In this document: positions 8,129 through 18,030 of the stretch, piece after piece
Layout of the letters: each line of letters starts with the position of its first letter
How positions within the stretch are numbered: the first letter of the stretch is position 1
Assembly (NCBI RefSeq): GCF_019049325.1
Contig: NZ_JAGMUO010000012.1
Location: 30,592-94,591, forward strand
From: Streptomyces sp. AC512_CC834
GTDB lineage: Bacteria; Actinomycetota; Actinomycetes; Streptomycetales; Streptomycetaceae
Length of the DNA stretch: 64,000 nucleotides
Direction of reading: 5' to 3'
The notes under the pieces: generated by a model
Told to the model about the DNA's origin: nothing
The model's database searches: none
What the model saw: only the letters and a program-made list of their open reading frames with translations
Position numbers and translations under genes: made by a program

Positions 8129-8407
8129 GCGGCGCAGTTGACGGAGCGACAGCTCCGCCGGTGCGACCGCCCGGTATTTCAGTTCCGCCTCGATCCGTTC
8201 GAAGATCGTCGCGTTCACCAGGCCCTGGGCCTGGAGCTCGCGGTGGCGGCGACGGACGTATTCCTCGGTCGTCTCGTCGAAGTAGGCGAGCACGTCCTGG
8301 ATCACGCGCAGCGCCTCGCCCCGGCTCAGCGGGGTGGACCGCGTCAGATGATCAACGAGTTCGTCGTGCACCCGGTAGATCCTGGAGTACGGGAGAGGGC
8401 TACGCAA
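8114..8407 (-). CDS. Conserved small hypothetical protein upstream of glmS
   Basis: A protein of up to 97 residues, entirely soluble and rich in charged helices (VIQDVLAYFDETTEEYVRRR, then a segment with ATIFERIEAELKYRAV). I do not recognise a family. The longest start is a TTG at 8407 with an AGGA five bases upstream. A GTG twelve codons in (VHDELVDHL) also has an AGGA, so the N-terminus is uncertain. It is on the same strand as glmS, 48 bases upstream, and could be co-transcribed with it. The stop codon lies in a 15-bp tandem duplication. An operator-like palindrome at 8412–8431 sits directly upstream, shared with the divergent phosphatase gene. Confidence 0.7.
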   Translation of the reverse strand: MRSPLPYSRIYRVHDELVDHLTRSTPLSRGEALRVIQDVLAYFDETTEEYVRRRHRELQAQGLVNATIFERIEAELKYRAVAPAELSLRQLRRIVYG

Positions 8408-8411
8408 GAAT

Positions 8412-8431
8412 CCTGCCCGATTTCGGGCAGG
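8412..8431. promoter_or_regulatory. Operator-like perfect palindrome in a divergent promoter region
   Basis: CCTGCCCGA-TT-TCGGGCAGG is a perfect 9-bp inverted repeat with a 2-nt centre, between the divergent genes starting at 8407 (minus) and 8522 (plus). The very short centre suits a dimeric repressor site better than a terminator. Confidence 0.5.
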
Positions 8432-8521
8432 TAGCTGTTGAAACTCTCATGAGGGGCTGTTCGTGCCCTGTCTATCTTGTGGCTGGAATTTCGTTGCCTG
8501 AGGAGACGAGTTTCAGACGCC

Positions 8522-10099
8522 ATGGACATTCCTCGCATGGGCGTTCCCGAGCGGCTGGCCGAGCGCATGAGCATGGCCGAACAGCACGCATACCTGCGCG
8601 CCAGGTTCTCCCGGCGCACGATGATCAGGGGCGGCGCGGTCACGCTCGGTGCCGTGGCGGGCGGAGCGTTCGTGCCGGGCGCCACCGCGCAGGCCGCCAC
8701 CCCGAACCGGCGGCCGGGCGGCACCGGCACGGTCGACGGCGCCCTGGTCGCCCCCTTCGGCCGCCACCTCGCCTACGGCAACGACCCGCGCACCGAGATG
8801 ACCGTCTCCTGGCAGGTCCCGGTCGCGGTGCACAGGCCATTCATCCGCGTCGGCGCCCACCCCTGGGACCTCTCCCACAGGATCGACGCCGAGCCGCGCC
8901 CGCTGCACACCCCGGCCGGTGTCGGCGCGAGCGGCGACCACACGCAGTACTACATGCACGCCAGGCTGACCCGCCTCAAGCCCGGCCGCACCTACTACTA
9001 CGGGGTCGGCCACGCCGGCTTCGACCCGGCCGAGCCGCACCTCGCCGGCACCCTCGGCACCTTCACCACCGCGCCCTCGCGCTCCGAACCGTTCACCTTC
9101 ACCGCCTTCGGCGACCAGGGCGTCAGCTACCACGGCCTCGCCAACGACGCCCTGATCCTCGCCCAGAACCCGGCCTTCCACCTGCACGCCGGCGACATCG
9201 CCTACGGCGACCCGGCCGGACAGGGCAAGACCTCCGACACCGGCTTCGACTCGCGGGTGTGGGACCAGTTCCTGTACCAGACCGAGTCGGTCGCCAAGCA
9301 GGTCCCGTGGATGGTGGCGTACGGCAACCACGACATGGAAGCGTGGTACTCACCCAACGGCTACGGCGGCGAACAGGCCCGCTGGGAACTGCCCGACAAC
9401 GGCCCCGACGCCGACAACCTCCCCGGCGTCTACACCTTCGTCCACGGCAACACCGCCGTCATCTCCCTCGACGCCAACGACATCTCCTTCGAGATCCCCG
9501 CCAACCTCGGCATCTCCGGCGGCACCCAGACCCGCTGGCTGGAGCGGTGGCTGAAGAAGTACCGGGCCGACCGGGACATCGACTTCGTCGTCGTCTTCTT
9601 CCACCACTGCGCCTACTGCACCTCCACCGCCCACGCCTCCGAGGGCGGCGTCCGCGACGCGTGGGTGCCGCTGTTCGAGAAGTACACCGTCGACCTGGTC
9701 ATCAACGGGCACAACCACGTCTACGAGCGCACCGACGTCATCAAGGGCGGCGAGGTCACCAAGGAACTGCCGGTCGGCGGCACCGCCCACCCCGAGACGG
9801 ACGGCGTCGTCTACGTCACGGCGGGTGCGGCCGGCAAGAGCCTGTACGCGTTCAGCGCCGAGCAGAGCTACGAGGGCCATGAGAAGGACGTCGAGTCGGT
9901 GTCGTCCTTCGTGACCGTCGACGGCGGGCGGCAGAGCGAGACCGTCGCCTGGTCCCGGGTCCGGTACCTCGACTACTCCTTCCTGCGCGTGGACGTGACG
10001 CCCGCCTCCCGGGGCCGGCTGTCGACCCTGAAGGTGCGGGGCATCGCGGAGACCGGGGAGACGGTCGACCACTTCACGGTGGCGCGCCGGGCCCGATAG
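8522..10099 (+). CDS. Tat-exported purple-acid-phosphatase-like metallophosphoesterase
   Basis: About 525 residues. A twin-arginine signal lies near residues 33–60 (SRRTMIRGGAVTLGAVAGG, then an Ala-rich cleavage region), so it is probably exported folded. A fibronectin-like N-terminal PAP domain (~75–180; TEMTVSWQ, RTYYYGV) precedes the calcineurin-like catalytic domain. All metal motifs are present in order: FGDQG, HAGDIAYGD, YGNHDME, FFHHCAY and GHNHVYER, typical of a dinuclear Fe/Zn or Fe/Mn centre. It should release phosphate from extracellular esters. I chose the ATG at 8522; another ATG at 8537 is possible, and the GAGGAG site is rather far upstream. A palindrome at 8412–8431 may control it, but no PHO-box was evident. 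Confidence 0.92.
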   Translation: MDIPRMGVPERLAERMSMAEQHAYLRARFSRRTMIRGGAVTLGAVAGGAFVPGATAQAATPNRRPGGTGTVDGALVAPFGRHLAYGNDPRTEMTVSWQVPVAVHRPFIRVGAHPWDLSHRIDAEPRPLHTPAGVGASGDHTQYYMHARLTRLKPGRTYYYGVGHAGFDPAEPHLAGTLGTFTTAPSRSEPFTFTAFGDQGVSYHGLANDALILAQNPAFHLHAGDIAYGDPAGQGKTSDTGFDSRVWDQFLYQTESVAKQVPWMVAYGNHDMEAWYSPNGYGGEQARWELPDNGPDADNLPGVYTFVHGNTAVISLDANDISFEIPANLGISGGTQTRWLERWLKKYRADRDIDFVVVFFHHCAYCTSTAHASEGGVRDAWVPLFEKYTVDLVINGHNHVYERTDVIKGGEVTKELPVGGTAHPETDGVVYVTAGAAGKSLYAFSAEQSYEGHEKDVESVSSFVTVDGGRQSETVAWSRVRYLDYSFLRVDVTPASRGRLSTLKVRGIAETGETVDHFTVARRAR

Positions 10100-10147
10100 G
10101 AGGTGCCGGGTCCGGCAGGACGCGCGCCTGTCCGGCCGGACGGCCGG

Positions 10148-11041
10148 TCACATCCGCTTCAGTACCGCCTGCTTGGCCAGGGTGAACTCCTCGTCCGTCA
10201 GCACCCCGGAGCGGTGCAGTTCGCCCAGCTCCCGCAGCCGTCGCAGCAGCGCGTCGTGGTCGTCCTCGGCGGCTGCTGCGGGTGCGGGTGCCGGGGCGGG
10301 CGCCTCCTCGGCCCCACCGGCGTCCTCCAGGGCGGCTGGGGCGGCCGGGTGCGGGAGGCGGACCTGCACGGCCGCCGCCACCAGGGCCATCAGCGGATCC
10401 TTCTTGAAGCCCCACAGCTCCACGGCGTTCGGGTCGTACTTCGGCGGCGCCTTGGTCGGCGCCCCCCGCACGGTGAAACGCAGGTGGCCGTTCTCCAGGC
10501 CCACCGTCGGCTGCCACTCCACGGCGACGATGTCGGCGAGGGGGAGGGTGCGCGTCCCGGCGGCCGACTTGGAGTCCTCCGCCTGCCACTTCCACTCCAC
10601 CCGCACCCGCTCCCCGTCGAAGCTCGCGACGCCGTCCCCGGCCGACACCGACAGCGGCACGGACGGGCCCGGCAGCAGATAGGCGTCCACCGGGCCGGAC
10701 GGGACCTGGTCGAGGAGCAGCGCGTGGCGCACCTCGTCCACGAAGTACTCGGCCACGCCGTACCGGTCGGACTCCACGAGGAGCTGATACGGGTCGTGCG
10801 GCTCGGTCAGCCGGCCGCCCGTCGCGTGCAGCAGCGGATCGGCGCCGTCCCGCAGACGGAGCCTGAGCCGCCCCGACTTCTTGCCCTGCTCGAACGAAAT
10901 GCCCGCCAACGCCGCGAGCGGCACCAGCAGTTCACCCAGCTCTCTGCGGAGCAGACTGACGTTCTTGTCCCGTCCGGGTGTCAACCGCAGGGCGTCGCCG
11001 TCGAAGACCCACGTTCCGTCCTTCTGGATGATTTCCGCCAT
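10148..11041 (-). CDS. DUF4429 protein with C-terminal SHOCT domain
   Basis: A 297-residue soluble protein. Two DUF4429 (PH-like beta) repeats occupy roughly 1–220: the first starts GTWVFDGDALRLTPG, the second GDGVASFDGERVRVEW. An Ala/Pro/Glu linker (~235–258) follows. The last ~38 residues are a SHOCT domain (LLRRLRELGELHRSGVLTDE ending in VLKRM), a short amphipathic module used as a protein- or membrane-associated oligomerisation tail. No catalytic residues are visible. DUF4429 proteins are common in Streptomyces and of unknown role. The gene is convergent with the phosphatase gene and divergent from the hexosaminidase. Confidence 0.85.
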   Translation of the reverse strand: MAEIIQKDGTWVFDGDALRLTPGRDKNVSLLRRELGELLVPLAALAGISFEQGKKSGRLRLRLRDGADPLLHATGGRLTEPHDPYQLLVESDRYGVAEYFVDEVRHALLLDQVPSGPVDAYLLPGPSVPLSVSAGDGVASFDGERVRVEWKWQAEDSKSAAGTRTLPLADIVAVEWQPTVGLENGHLRFTVRGAPTKAPPKYDPNAVELWGFKKDPLMALVAAAVQVRLPHPAAPAALEDAGGAEEAPAPAPAPAAAAEDDHDALLRRLRELGELHRSGVLTDEEFTLAKQAVLKRM

Positions 11042-11117
11042 GCGGGGATTGTTTCATCGCTTCTGCGGAGGGTGATGGTGCGGGAGAGTGGTCCAACCCA
11101 TCGCGAAGGGAGCGCAC

Positions 11118-12749
11118 GTGATACCTCATCGACGGCACCACAGAACGACTCCCCGCATCACCCGGCTGCTGGGAGCGCTGCTACTGGTGGCGGCGGTCGG
11201 CGCCATGACCACCGGCGCCGCCCCGGACCGGACTTCGACCCCGACCCCGACCCCGACCCCGGCCCCGACGCCCCTGGACCGGGTGATCCCGGCCCCCGCC
11301 TCGGTCGACCCGGGCGGCGCCCCGTACCGCATCACCCGCGGCACCCGCATCCGCGTCGACGACTCGCGCGAGGCCCGCCGCGTCGGCGACTACCTCGCGG
11401 ACCTCCTGAGGCCCTCCACCGGATACCGACTCCCCGTCACCTCCCACTCCCACGGCCACGGCGGCATCCGGCTGCGCCTGGCGAAGGGCTCCTACGGCGA
11501 CGAGGGCTACCGCCTCGACAGCGGACGCGACGGCGTCACCATCACCGCCCGCAAGGCCGCCGGGCTCTTCTACGGCGTCCAGACCCTGCGTCAGCTACTG
11601 CCCGCCGCCGTCGAGAAGGACTCCGTACAGCCCGGCCCCTGGCTGGTCGCCGGCGGCACCGTGAAGGACACCCCGCGCTACGCCTGGCGCAGCGTCATGC
11701 TGGACGTCTCCCGGCACTTCTTCAGCGTCGACGAGGTCAAGCGCTACATCGACCGGGTCGCCCTCTACAAGTACAACAAGCTCCATCTGCACCTCAGCGA
11801 CGACCAGGGCTGGCGCATCGCCATCGACTCCTGGCCGCGCCTGACGACGTACGGCGGCTCCACGGAGGTCGGCGGCGGACCCGGCGGCCACTACACCAAG
11901 GACGACTACAAGGAGATCGTCCGTTACGCCGCCTCACGCCACCTCGAGGTCGTCCCCGAGATCGACATGCCGGGCCACACCAACGCGGCCCTCGCCTCCT
12001 ACGCCGAACTGAACTGCGACGGCGTGGCACCCCCGCTGTACACCGGCACCGAGGTCGGCTTCAGCACGCTGTGCGTGGACAAGGAGATCACCTACGACTT
12101 CGTGGACGACGTCGTGCGTGAACTCGCCGCGCTCACCCCGGGCCGCTACCTCCACATCGGCGGCGACGAGGCGCACTCCACGCCGCACGAGGACTTCGTG
12201 AAGTTCATGGAGCGGGTGCAGCCGATCGTCGCGAAGTACGGCAAGACGGTCATCGGCTGGCACCAGTTGGCGAGTGCCGACCCGGCCGAGGGCGCGCTGG
12301 TCCAGTGGTGGGGCCTGGACCGCACCAGCGACGCGGAGAAGGCCCAGGTCGCCGAGGCCGCGAGGAACGGCACCGGGCTGATCCTCTCCCCGGCCGACCG
12401 GACGTACCTGGACATGAAGTACACCAAGGACACCCCGCTGGGCCTGTCCTGGGCCGGTTACGTGGAGGTGCGGCGGTCCTACGACTGGGACCCGGCCACC
12501 TATCTGCCGGGCGCCCCGGCCTCCGCGGTCCGCGGTGTCGAGGCCCCGCTGTGGACGGAGACCCTGTCCAACCCGGACGAGCTGGACTTCATGGCCTTCC
12601 CGAGGCTGCCGGGCGTCGCCGAGCTGGGCTGGGCCCCGGCGAAGGCGCACGACTGGGACACCTACAAGGTGCGGCTCGCCGAACAGGCACCGCGCTGGGA
12701 GGCGCTGGGGATCGACTACTACCACTCGCCGCAGGTGCCCTGGACCTGA
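11118..12749 (+). CDS. Secreted beta-N-acetylhexosaminidase, GH20
   Basis: A 543-residue enzyme from a GTG at 11118 (GAAGGGAG upstream). A Sec signal (LLGALLLVAAVGAMTTGAA) is followed by a short Thr-Pro repeat linker coded by a CCGACC tandem repeat. Then come a GH20b N-terminal domain (~50–165) and the TIM-barrel catalytic domain, with HLHLSDDQGWRI, VVPEIDMPGHT and the signature HIGGDEAHS, where Asp350–Glu351 are the polarising and acid/base pair of substrate-assisted catalysis. It removes GlcNAc from chitin oligomers. In S. coelicolor the gene at this place (SCO2786) encodes a studied chitobiose-active hexosaminidase. It converges on desD with a strong terminator between. Confidence 0.95.
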   Translation: MIPHRRHHRTTPRITRLLGALLLVAAVGAMTTGAAPDRTSTPTPTPTPAPTPLDRVIPAPASVDPGGAPYRITRGTRIRVDDSREARRVGDYLADLLRPSTGYRLPVTSHSHGHGGIRLRLAKGSYGDEGYRLDSGRDGVTITARKAAGLFYGVQTLRQLLPAAVEKDSVQPGPWLVAGGTVKDTPRYAWRSVMLDVSRHFFSVDEVKRYIDRVALYKYNKLHLHLSDDQGWRIAIDSWPRLTTYGGSTEVGGGPGGHYTKDDYKEIVRYAASRHLEVVPEIDMPGHTNAALASYAELNCDGVAPPLYTGTEVGFSTLCVDKEITYDFVDDVVRELAALTPGRYLHIGGDEAHSTPHEDFVKFMERVQPIVAKYGKTVIGWHQLASADPAEGALVQWWGLDRTSDAEKAQVAEAARNGTGLILSPADRTYLDMKYTKDTPLGLSWAGYVEVRRSYDWDPATYLPGAPASAVRGVEAPLWTETLSNPDELDFMAFPRLPGVAELGWAPAKAHDWDTYKVRLAEQAPRWEALGIDYYHSPQVPWT

Positions 12750-12765
12750 TCCGCAACGGCACGAC

Positions 12766-12797
12766 GGGCACCCCGGAGGACCGTCTCCGGGGTGCCC
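12766..12797. terminator. Bidirectional terminator between hexosaminidase and desD
   Basis: A perfect 13-bp stem (12766–12778 with 12785–12797) and 6-nt loop lie between the convergent ends at 12749 and 12811. Confidence 0.8.
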
Positions 12798-12810
12798 GCC
12801 CGTTCGTGGG

Positions 12811-14607
12811 TCAGAACTCCGCCAGGGGGTTCTTGAGGCTGCCGATCAGTTGGAGCGCGCCGGACGGATCGGCCAGGTCCACCATCTGCCGGTTGTCGCG
12901 CAACTGGAGCCGGTTGAGGCAGGACAGCGCGAACTCGGGCGCGAACATGTCGTACCGGGCGAACTTGTCGGCCAGCTCCGGCACCGACGCCTGGTACTCG
13001 CGGGTGACCTCGGCGACCGTCCGCCAGAAGGCGTCCTCCTCGACGATCCCCTCGCCCGCGAGGTTCGCGGCGAGGAAACGGAAGAAGCAGTCGAAGACGT
13101 CCGTGAAGACCGACAGGAGCTTCTTGTCGTCCGGCACGTCCACCGCGATGCGGGCCACCTCCGGCGGCAGCACCGCGTCCGGGTCCAGCACCGCGATCTC
13201 CTCCGCGATGTCCTTGTAGATCGCGCGCCGCACCACCCCGTCCTCAAGGACGAGGATCACGTTCTCGCCGTGCGGCATGTACACCAGGTCGTAGGCGTAG
13301 AAGCTGTGCAGCAGCGGGACGTAGTAGGCCCGCAGGTAGTGCCGCAGCCACTCGGTGGGCGTGAGCCCGGACCGCTCGATCAGCGCGCCCGCGAAGGAGG
13401 CGCCGTCGTGGTCGACGTGGACGAGGGAGGCCATGGTGGCGAGGGACTCGCCGTCCCGGAGGGAGGGCACCGGGCTCTCCCGCCACAGCGCCGCCAGCAT
13501 CTTGCGGTACGGGGAGTAGCGGTCGGTGGCCCGCTCGTACTCCAGGTGCCGGTAGCCGACGGCCGCCCGCTCCCGGATGATGCTCAGCCCCGTGGCCTTC
13601 AGCATCGGGTCGCCCTCGATCAGCCGGGCGAGCCAGTCGTTGATGGCCGGGGTGGCCTCCATGTACGCCGCCGACAGGCCGCGCATGAAGCCCATGTTGA
13701 GGACGGACAGGGCCGTCTTCACGTAGTGCTTCTCGGGGTGCGAGGCGTTGAAGAAGGTACGGATGGACTGCTGGGCCAGGTACGCGTCGTCGCCCTCGCC
13801 GAGGCAGACCAGGTGCCCGCGGGCGACCTCGGCGGCGAAGGTGACGGTGAGCTTGTTCCACCACTGCCAGGGGTGGACCGGGATGAGCAGGTAGTCGGCC
13901 GGGTCCAGGCCGCGCTCGCGCAGGACGCCGTGGAACCGGTCGACGGTCTCGCCGCCCAGCTCGTCCCGTACGAAGGACTCGTACTCGATGCCCGCGCCCG
14001 CCGTGAACGCCGCCCGCGAGCGGTGCGCCGCCAGCCACACCAGGCGGACCGGGCTCGCGGTCTCGGGTGCGTACGACAGGTACTCGTGGACGCCGAAGCC
14101 CAGCCGGCCGTTGTTGGCGACGAAGCAGGGGTGGCCCTCGGTCATGCCGGTCTCGACGGCCTGGAAGTCGGACCGAGCCAGTTCGGCGGAGGTGAGCTGC
14201 GGCTTGGTGAGCTTGTAGCAGGTGCCGGAGAGGGTGGAGGAGATCTCCTCCAGGTAGACGGGCAGGATCTCCTCGCTCAGACCCAGCGTCTCCTTCAGCT
14301 CGATGAAGAAGTCCAGTGCGGCGAGCGGCAGTTCGTTGCCGTCGCGGTGACGGGTGATCGAGTCGGCGTCCACCTGCCAGTGGTCCAGGGCGCGGACGGT
14401 CGCGGTGAAGCGGTAGACGGTCTGGCCGTCGTCGCTGCGGACGACGTAAGTCTGCCCGGCTTGCCCGTCCGGCTTCGGCTCAGGCTCCGGCTCGGGGGTC
14501 AGGAGCCGCTCGTGCGTGAACTCGGCGAGTGCCTTGCGGATCAGCAGGCGGTTGGCCCGCTCCCAGCGTTCGGGGGAGAGGTGGGCGACGGCGTCGGCGA
14601 GGGTCAT
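12811..14607 (-). CDS. desD: Desferrioxamine synthetase DesD (NIS synthetase, IucA/IucC family)
   Basis: A 598-residue NRPS-independent siderophore synthetase. It adenylates N-hydroxy-N-succinylcadaverine and joins three units, then closes the ring to give desferrioxamine E (or makes linear B with an acetylated end unit). The IucA/IucC core spans ~130–400, with EEISSTLSGTCYK, GHPCFVANNGRLGFG and SIRTFFNASHPEKHYVKTAL for ATP. The FhuF-like C-terminal part spans ~410–580, with YDLVYMPHGENVILVL. A Pro-Glu/Lys repeat (~38–46) interrupts the N-terminal region. The ATG overlaps the desC stop by four bases, so translation is coupled. It is the last gene of the desABCD operon. Confidence 0.98.
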   Translation of the reverse strand: MTLADAVAHLSPERWERANRLLIRKALAEFTHERLLTPEPEPEPKPDGQAGQTYVVRSDDGQTVYRFTATVRALDHWQVDADSITRHRDGNELPLAALDFFIELKETLGLSEEILPVYLEEISSTLSGTCYKLTKPQLTSAELARSDFQAVETGMTEGHPCFVANNGRLGFGVHEYLSYAPETASPVRLVWLAAHRSRAAFTAGAGIEYESFVRDELGGETVDRFHGVLRERGLDPADYLLIPVHPWQWWNKLTVTFAAEVARGHLVCLGEGDDAYLAQQSIRTFFNASHPEKHYVKTALSVLNMGFMRGLSAAYMEATPAINDWLARLIEGDPMLKATGLSIIRERAAVGYRHLEYERATDRYSPYRKMLAALWRESPVPSLRDGESLATMASLVHVDHDGASFAGALIERSGLTPTEWLRHYLRAYYVPLLHSFYAYDLVYMPHGENVILVLEDGVVRRAIYKDIAEEIAVLDPDAVLPPEVARIAVDVPDDKKLLSVFTDVFDCFFRFLAANLAGEGIVEEDAFWRTVAEVTREYQASVPELADKFARYDMFAPEFALSCLNRLQLRDNRQMVDLADPSGALQLIGSLKNPLAEF

Positions 14608-15152
14608 GCGGACACCGCCCTCTCGAACTGCTCGCGGGTGCAGAAGCTCAACAAGGCCTTCTTCTCCGGCTTCTGGATCTCGCGCTCGGGCACGAATCCG
14701 ACGGCTGCGTTCAGGGCGTGGACGGCAGTGTTGGTGACGTCCGGTTCGACGACGACCCGCGTGGTGGCCGGGTCGGCGAAGAGTGCGGCCATGACGGTGG
14801 TGATCACGGCCCGGGTGAAGCCGTGCACGGGCCGGTCGGTGGGCGCGACCAGGAAGTGCATGCCGACATCGCCCGGCTCGGGCTCGTACAGCCCGACCAG
14901 CTCGCGGTGGGCCGGGTCGTAGCGCTCCATCAGGAAGGCGGGGACGCCGTCGTGCAGGCCGAGGTGGGCGTCCTGGTGCTCGTCGGCGGCCAGCTCCATG
15001 TACGCCCGCTCGACGTCGACCAGTTTCGCCTCCTGCATCATCCAGAACGCGGACTTGGGGTGGGTGAGCCAGCCGTGCAGCAGCTCGGCGTCCGTCAGGG
15101 GGTCGAGGGGGCGCAGGGTCAGCGCGCCGATCGCGCTGGTGGCGGTGCTCAT
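14604..15152 (-). CDS. desC: Siderophore N-acyltransferase DesC (GNAT)
   Basis: A 182-residue GNAT-fold acyltransferase of the IucB type. It acylates N-hydroxycadaverine with succinyl-CoA (or acetyl-CoA for ferrioxamine B). Features are the N-terminal [19 protein letters not shown], the substrate-loop region [20 protein letters not shown], and the acetyl-CoA core of [19 protein letters not shown] followed by [20 protein letters not shown]. The GNAT pyrophosphate loop is degenerate, as is normal for this subfamily. Its ATG overlaps the desB stop by four bases and its stop overlaps the desD ATG, so all three are translationally coupled. Confidence 0.97.
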   Translation of the reverse strand: MSTATSAIGALTLRPLDPLTDAELLHGWLTHPKSAFWMMQEAKLVDVERAYMELAADEHQDAHLGLHDGVPAFLMERYDPAHRELVGLYEPEPGDVGMHFLVAPTDRPVHGFTRAVITTVMAALFADPATTRVVVEPDVTNTAVHALNAAVGFVPEREIQKPEKKALLSFCTREQFERAVSA

Positions 15153-16429
15153 GCGGCGAACTCCTGGAACGCGATCGTCTTCTCGACCGGGTAGTACTCG
15201 GTGCCGAGCAGCTCCCGGACGATGAAGCTGTTGCGGTAGGCGCCCATGCCCAGGTCGGGGCTGGTGACGCTGTGCGCGTGGACCCCCGCGTTCTGCAGGA
15301 ACACTCCGCCGCCCGTGACGTCGACGGCGTAGTTGCGGGCGATGTCGAAGTTGCCCCGGGAGTCGTAACGCAGCCGCTCCCGAACGGGCTTGAGGAACTC
15401 GGGCTCGGCGTACCGGTAGCCGGTGGCCAGGACCAGCCCCTCGGTCTCGATCTCGAAGCCCTTGCCCTGCTCCTCCTGCCGGAAGCCCAGCGTGTACGTT
15501 CCGTCCGCGTACCGGGCGCCGGTCAGCGCGGAGTTGGTGAGCAGACGGGTGGGGACCGGGCCGCCGAGCCTCTTCTGGTAGAGCAGGTCGAAGATCTCGT
15601 CGATCAGGTCGCCGTCGATGCCCTTGAACAGGCCCTTCTGCTCGCCGGTGAGGCGGTAGCGGGTCTCCTCGGGCAGCGCGTGGTAGTAGTCCACGTACTC
15701 CGGGGACGTCATCTCCAGCGTGAGCTTGGTGTATTCGAGGGGGAAGAAGCGCGGGGACCGGGTGACCCAGTTGAGCTGGTATCCGTGGACGTCGATCTCG
15801 CTCAGCAGGTCCTGGTAGATCTCGGCGGCGGACTGGCCGCTGCCGACCAGCGTGATCGACTTCTTCTTCACCAGCTCCGCCCGGTGCTGGACGTACCGGG
15901 AGTTGTGGAGGAAGTCACCGGCCAGGCCCCGGCAGGCGTCCGGGATGTGCGGCGGGGTGCCGGTGCCGAGGACCAGGCGGCGGGCGCGGTAGGTGTCGCC
16001 GGACGTGGTGGCGACGGCGTACAGCTCGTCGCGCTCGTCGTACGTCACCTCGGTGACCGTGGTGGAGAAGCGGACGCTGCCGAGTTTGTGCGCGGCCCAG
16101 CGGCAGTAGTCGTCGTACTCGACGCGCAGGGGGTAGAAGTTCTCGCGGATGTAGAACGAGTACAGCCGACCCTTCTCCTTCAGGTAGTTGAGGAAGGAGT
16201 ACGGGGAGGTCGGGTCGGCGAGGGTGACCAGGTCCGACATGAACGGGGTCTGGAGGTGCGCGCCGTCCAGGAACATGCCGGCGTGCCACTCGAAGTCCGG
16301 CTTGGACTCCAGGAAGACGCCGTTCAGCTCGGCGATCGGCTCGGTGAGGCAGGCGAGGCCGAGGTTGAAGGGGCCGAGGCCGATCCCCACGAAGTCGTAC
16401 GGTGCACTGGCTTCAGGAAGCGCGGTCAA
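15149..16429 (-). CDS. desB: Cadaverine N-monooxygenase DesB
   Basis: A 426-residue FAD- and NADPH-dependent N-hydroxylating monooxygenase of the lysine/ornithine hydroxylase family; it makes N-hydroxycadaverine. The FAD-binding Rossmann motif [14 protein letters not shown] lies at residues 15–28, the NADPH motif [15 protein letters not shown] near 200, and the conserved ATGY near 345. The start at 16429 overlaps the end of desA by 17 bases. Since it follows the decarboxylase, its substrate (cadaverine rather than lysine) is taken from established knowledge of the pathway, not read from the sequence. Confidence 0.97.
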   Translation of the reverse strand: MTALPEASAPYDFVGIGLGPFNLGLACLTEPIAELNGVFLESKPDFEWHAGMFLDGAHLQTPFMSDLVTLADPTSPYSFLNYLKEKGRLYSFYIRENFYPLRVEYDDYCRWAAHKLGSVRFSTTVTEVTYDERDELYAVATTSGDTYRARRLVLGTGTPPHIPDACRGLAGDFLHNSRYVQHRAELVKKKSITLVGSGQSAAEIYQDLLSEIDVHGYQLNWVTRSPRFFPLEYTKLTLEMTSPEYVDYYHALPEETRYRLTGEQKGLFKGIDGDLIDEIFDLLYQKRLGGPVPTRLLTNSALTGARYADGTYTLGFRQEEQGKGFEIETEGLVLATGYRYAEPEFLKPVRERLRYDSRGNFDIARNYAVDVTGGGVFLQNAGVHAHSVTSPDLGMGAYRNSFIVRELLGTEYYPVEKTIAFQEFAA

Positions 16430-17855
16430 GGGACTCTCCCAGGTACTGCTCGGCGTGGCCGGCGATCAGGTCGAGGACGGCGGCGATGTCGGCCGCGGTC
16501 GTCTCGGGGTTGAGCAGGGTGAACTTCAGGTAGTGCCGTCCGGCCACCTTGGTGCCCGCGACCACGGCGTCGCCGGAGGCGAACAGGGCCTTGCGGGCGT
16601 ACAGGTTGGCGCGGTCGATCTCGGCGGGGTCGGTGACGGCCGCCGGTATGCAGCGGAAGACCAGGGTGGACAGCGACGGTTCGACCACGACGTCGAAGCG
16701 CGGGTCGGCGGCGAGCAGTTTCCAGCCCTCTACGGTGAGGTCGCACACCTCGTCGAAGAGCTGTCCGATGCCGTCGGCGCCCATCACGCGCAGCGTCATC
16801 CACAGCTTGAGCGCGTCGAAGCGGCGGGTGGTCTGGAGGGACTTGTCCACCTGGTTGGGGATGCGTTCCTGGACCATGCGGCGCGGGTTGAGGTACTCCG
16901 CGTGGTAGGTGGCGTGGCGCAGCGTGGCCGCGTCCCTGACCAGCACGGCCGACGAGCTCACCGGCTGGAAGAACGACTTGTGGTAGTCCACGGTGACCGA
17001 GTCGGCCCGCTCGATGCCGGTGAGGCGGTCCCGGTGCTTCAGGGAGGCGAGCAGTCCGCAGCCGTAGGCCGCGTCGACGTGCATCCACACGCCGTACTGC
17101 TCGCACAGCCCGGCGATCTCCGGCAGCGGGTCGATGGAGCCGAAGTCGGTGGTTCCGGCGGTGGCGACGACGGCCATGGGGACGAGGCCGTCCTTCGCGC
17201 AGCGCTCCAGTTCACGGGCGAGGGCGACGGTCTGCAGCCGCTTGTCGTGGTCGACGGGGATCGAGACGACGGCGTCCGGGCCGAGGCCGAGCAGTTTCGC
17301 CGACTTCTTCACGCTGAAGTGGCTGACCTCGGAGGCGAAGACGCGCAGGTCGGCGAAGGACTCGGCCTTCGCCTCCTCGCGGGCCAGCAGCAGCGCCTGG
17401 AGGTTGGACTGGGTGCCGCCGGAGGTGAACACGCCGTCGGCGGCGGGGCCGAGGCCGATCCGGGCGGTGGTCCAGTCGATCAGTTTCCGCTCGATGAGCG
17501 TGCCGCCGGCCGACTGGTCCCAGGTGTCCAGGGAGGAGTTGACGGCGGTCAGGACCGTCTCGCCGAGCAACGCCGGTATGACGACCGGGCAGTTGAGGTG
17601 GGCGAGGTAGCGGGGGTGGTGGAAGTAGACGGCGTCACGGAGGTAGACGTCCTCCAGCTCGTCGAGGACGGCGGCCGTGTCGTGCAGGGGCCGGTCGAGG
17701 TCGATCGCGTCGATGCGGGGGGAGAGGGCGTCGGCCGTGACGCCGGTGAACGGGCGGTCGGTGGTGGCGATTCTGGCGGCCACCCGCTCGACTCCTTCGG
17801 TCACGGAGCGGCGGTACTGCTCCGCGGTGGTGTCGTTGAGCAGGTGCGAGCGCAT
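16413..17855 (-). CDS. desA: Lysine decarboxylase DesA (PLP, group II)
   Basis: A 480-residue pyridoxal-phosphate decarboxylase (AAT fold) that makes cadaverine from lysine, the committed precursor of desferrioxamines. The PLP lysine is K293 in [11 protein letters not shown]. The cofactor-stacking region is [17 protein letters not shown], and the conserved Asp/Ala pair sits in [11 protein letters not shown]. The ATG at 17855 has GGAGG eight bases upstream. It is the first gene of desABCD; the iron box at 17927–17945 lies 72–90 bases before the start and should shut the operon off under iron-replete conditions through DmdR1/IdeR. Confidence 0.98.
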   Translation of the reverse strand: MRSHLLNDTTAEQYRRSVTEGVERVAARIATTDRPFTGVTADALSPRIDAIDLDRPLHDTAAVLDELEDVYLRDAVYFHHPRYLAHLNCPVVIPALLGETVLTAVNSSLDTWDQSAGGTLIERKLIDWTTARIGLGPAADGVFTSGGTQSNLQALLLAREEAKAESFADLRVFASEVSHFSVKKSAKLLGLGPDAVVSIPVDHDKRLQTVALARELERCAKDGLVPMAVVATAGTTDFGSIDPLPEIAGLCEQYGVWMHVDAAYGCGLLASLKHRDRLTGIERADSVTVDYHKSFFQPVSSSAVLVRDAATLRHATYHAEYLNPRRMVQERIPNQVDKSLQTTRRFDALKLWMTLRVMGADGIGQLFDEVCDLTVEGWKLLAADPRFDVVVEPSLSTLVFRCIPAAVTDPAEIDRANLYARKALFASGDAVVAGTKVAGRHYLKFTLLNPETTAADIAAVLDLIAGHAEQYLGESLDRAS

Positions 17856-17926
17856 GTGGGGGTCCTCCGGTGGGGACGGTCCGAGAGGGGGATGGGCTGG
17901 GGGCGGGCCGGAGCCCTTGATTCAAC

Positions 17927-17945
17927 TTAGGTGAGCCTAACCTAA
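17927..17945. promoter_or_regulatory. Iron box (DmdR/IdeR operator) of desABCD
   Basis: TTAGGTGAGCCTAACCTAA matches the actinobacterial iron-box palindrome TTAGGTTAGGCTAACCTAA at 17–18 of 19 positions, depending on the central base. It lies directly upstream of desA. Confidence 0.93.
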
Positions 17946-18030
17946 GTCACCTTGCCCAAACACATGCCTGTGCGTGACTGCCGTCACTGCCGTCACTGCG
18001 GCCTCGTGTGTGCGGTGTGCGGTGCGGTCG

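Noticed and set aside
6101..8434. A 777-residue open frame on the plus strand opposite glmS
   Set aside because: Its composition (Gly/Val/Leu/Asp/Arg/Glu without domains) is the mirror of glmS codon bias; glmS itself is complete and clearly real.
12535..14922. A 795-residue plus-strand frame over desD
   Set aside because: It is an antisense shadow created by GC-rich third positions of desD and desC; it has no recognisable motif or ribosome site.
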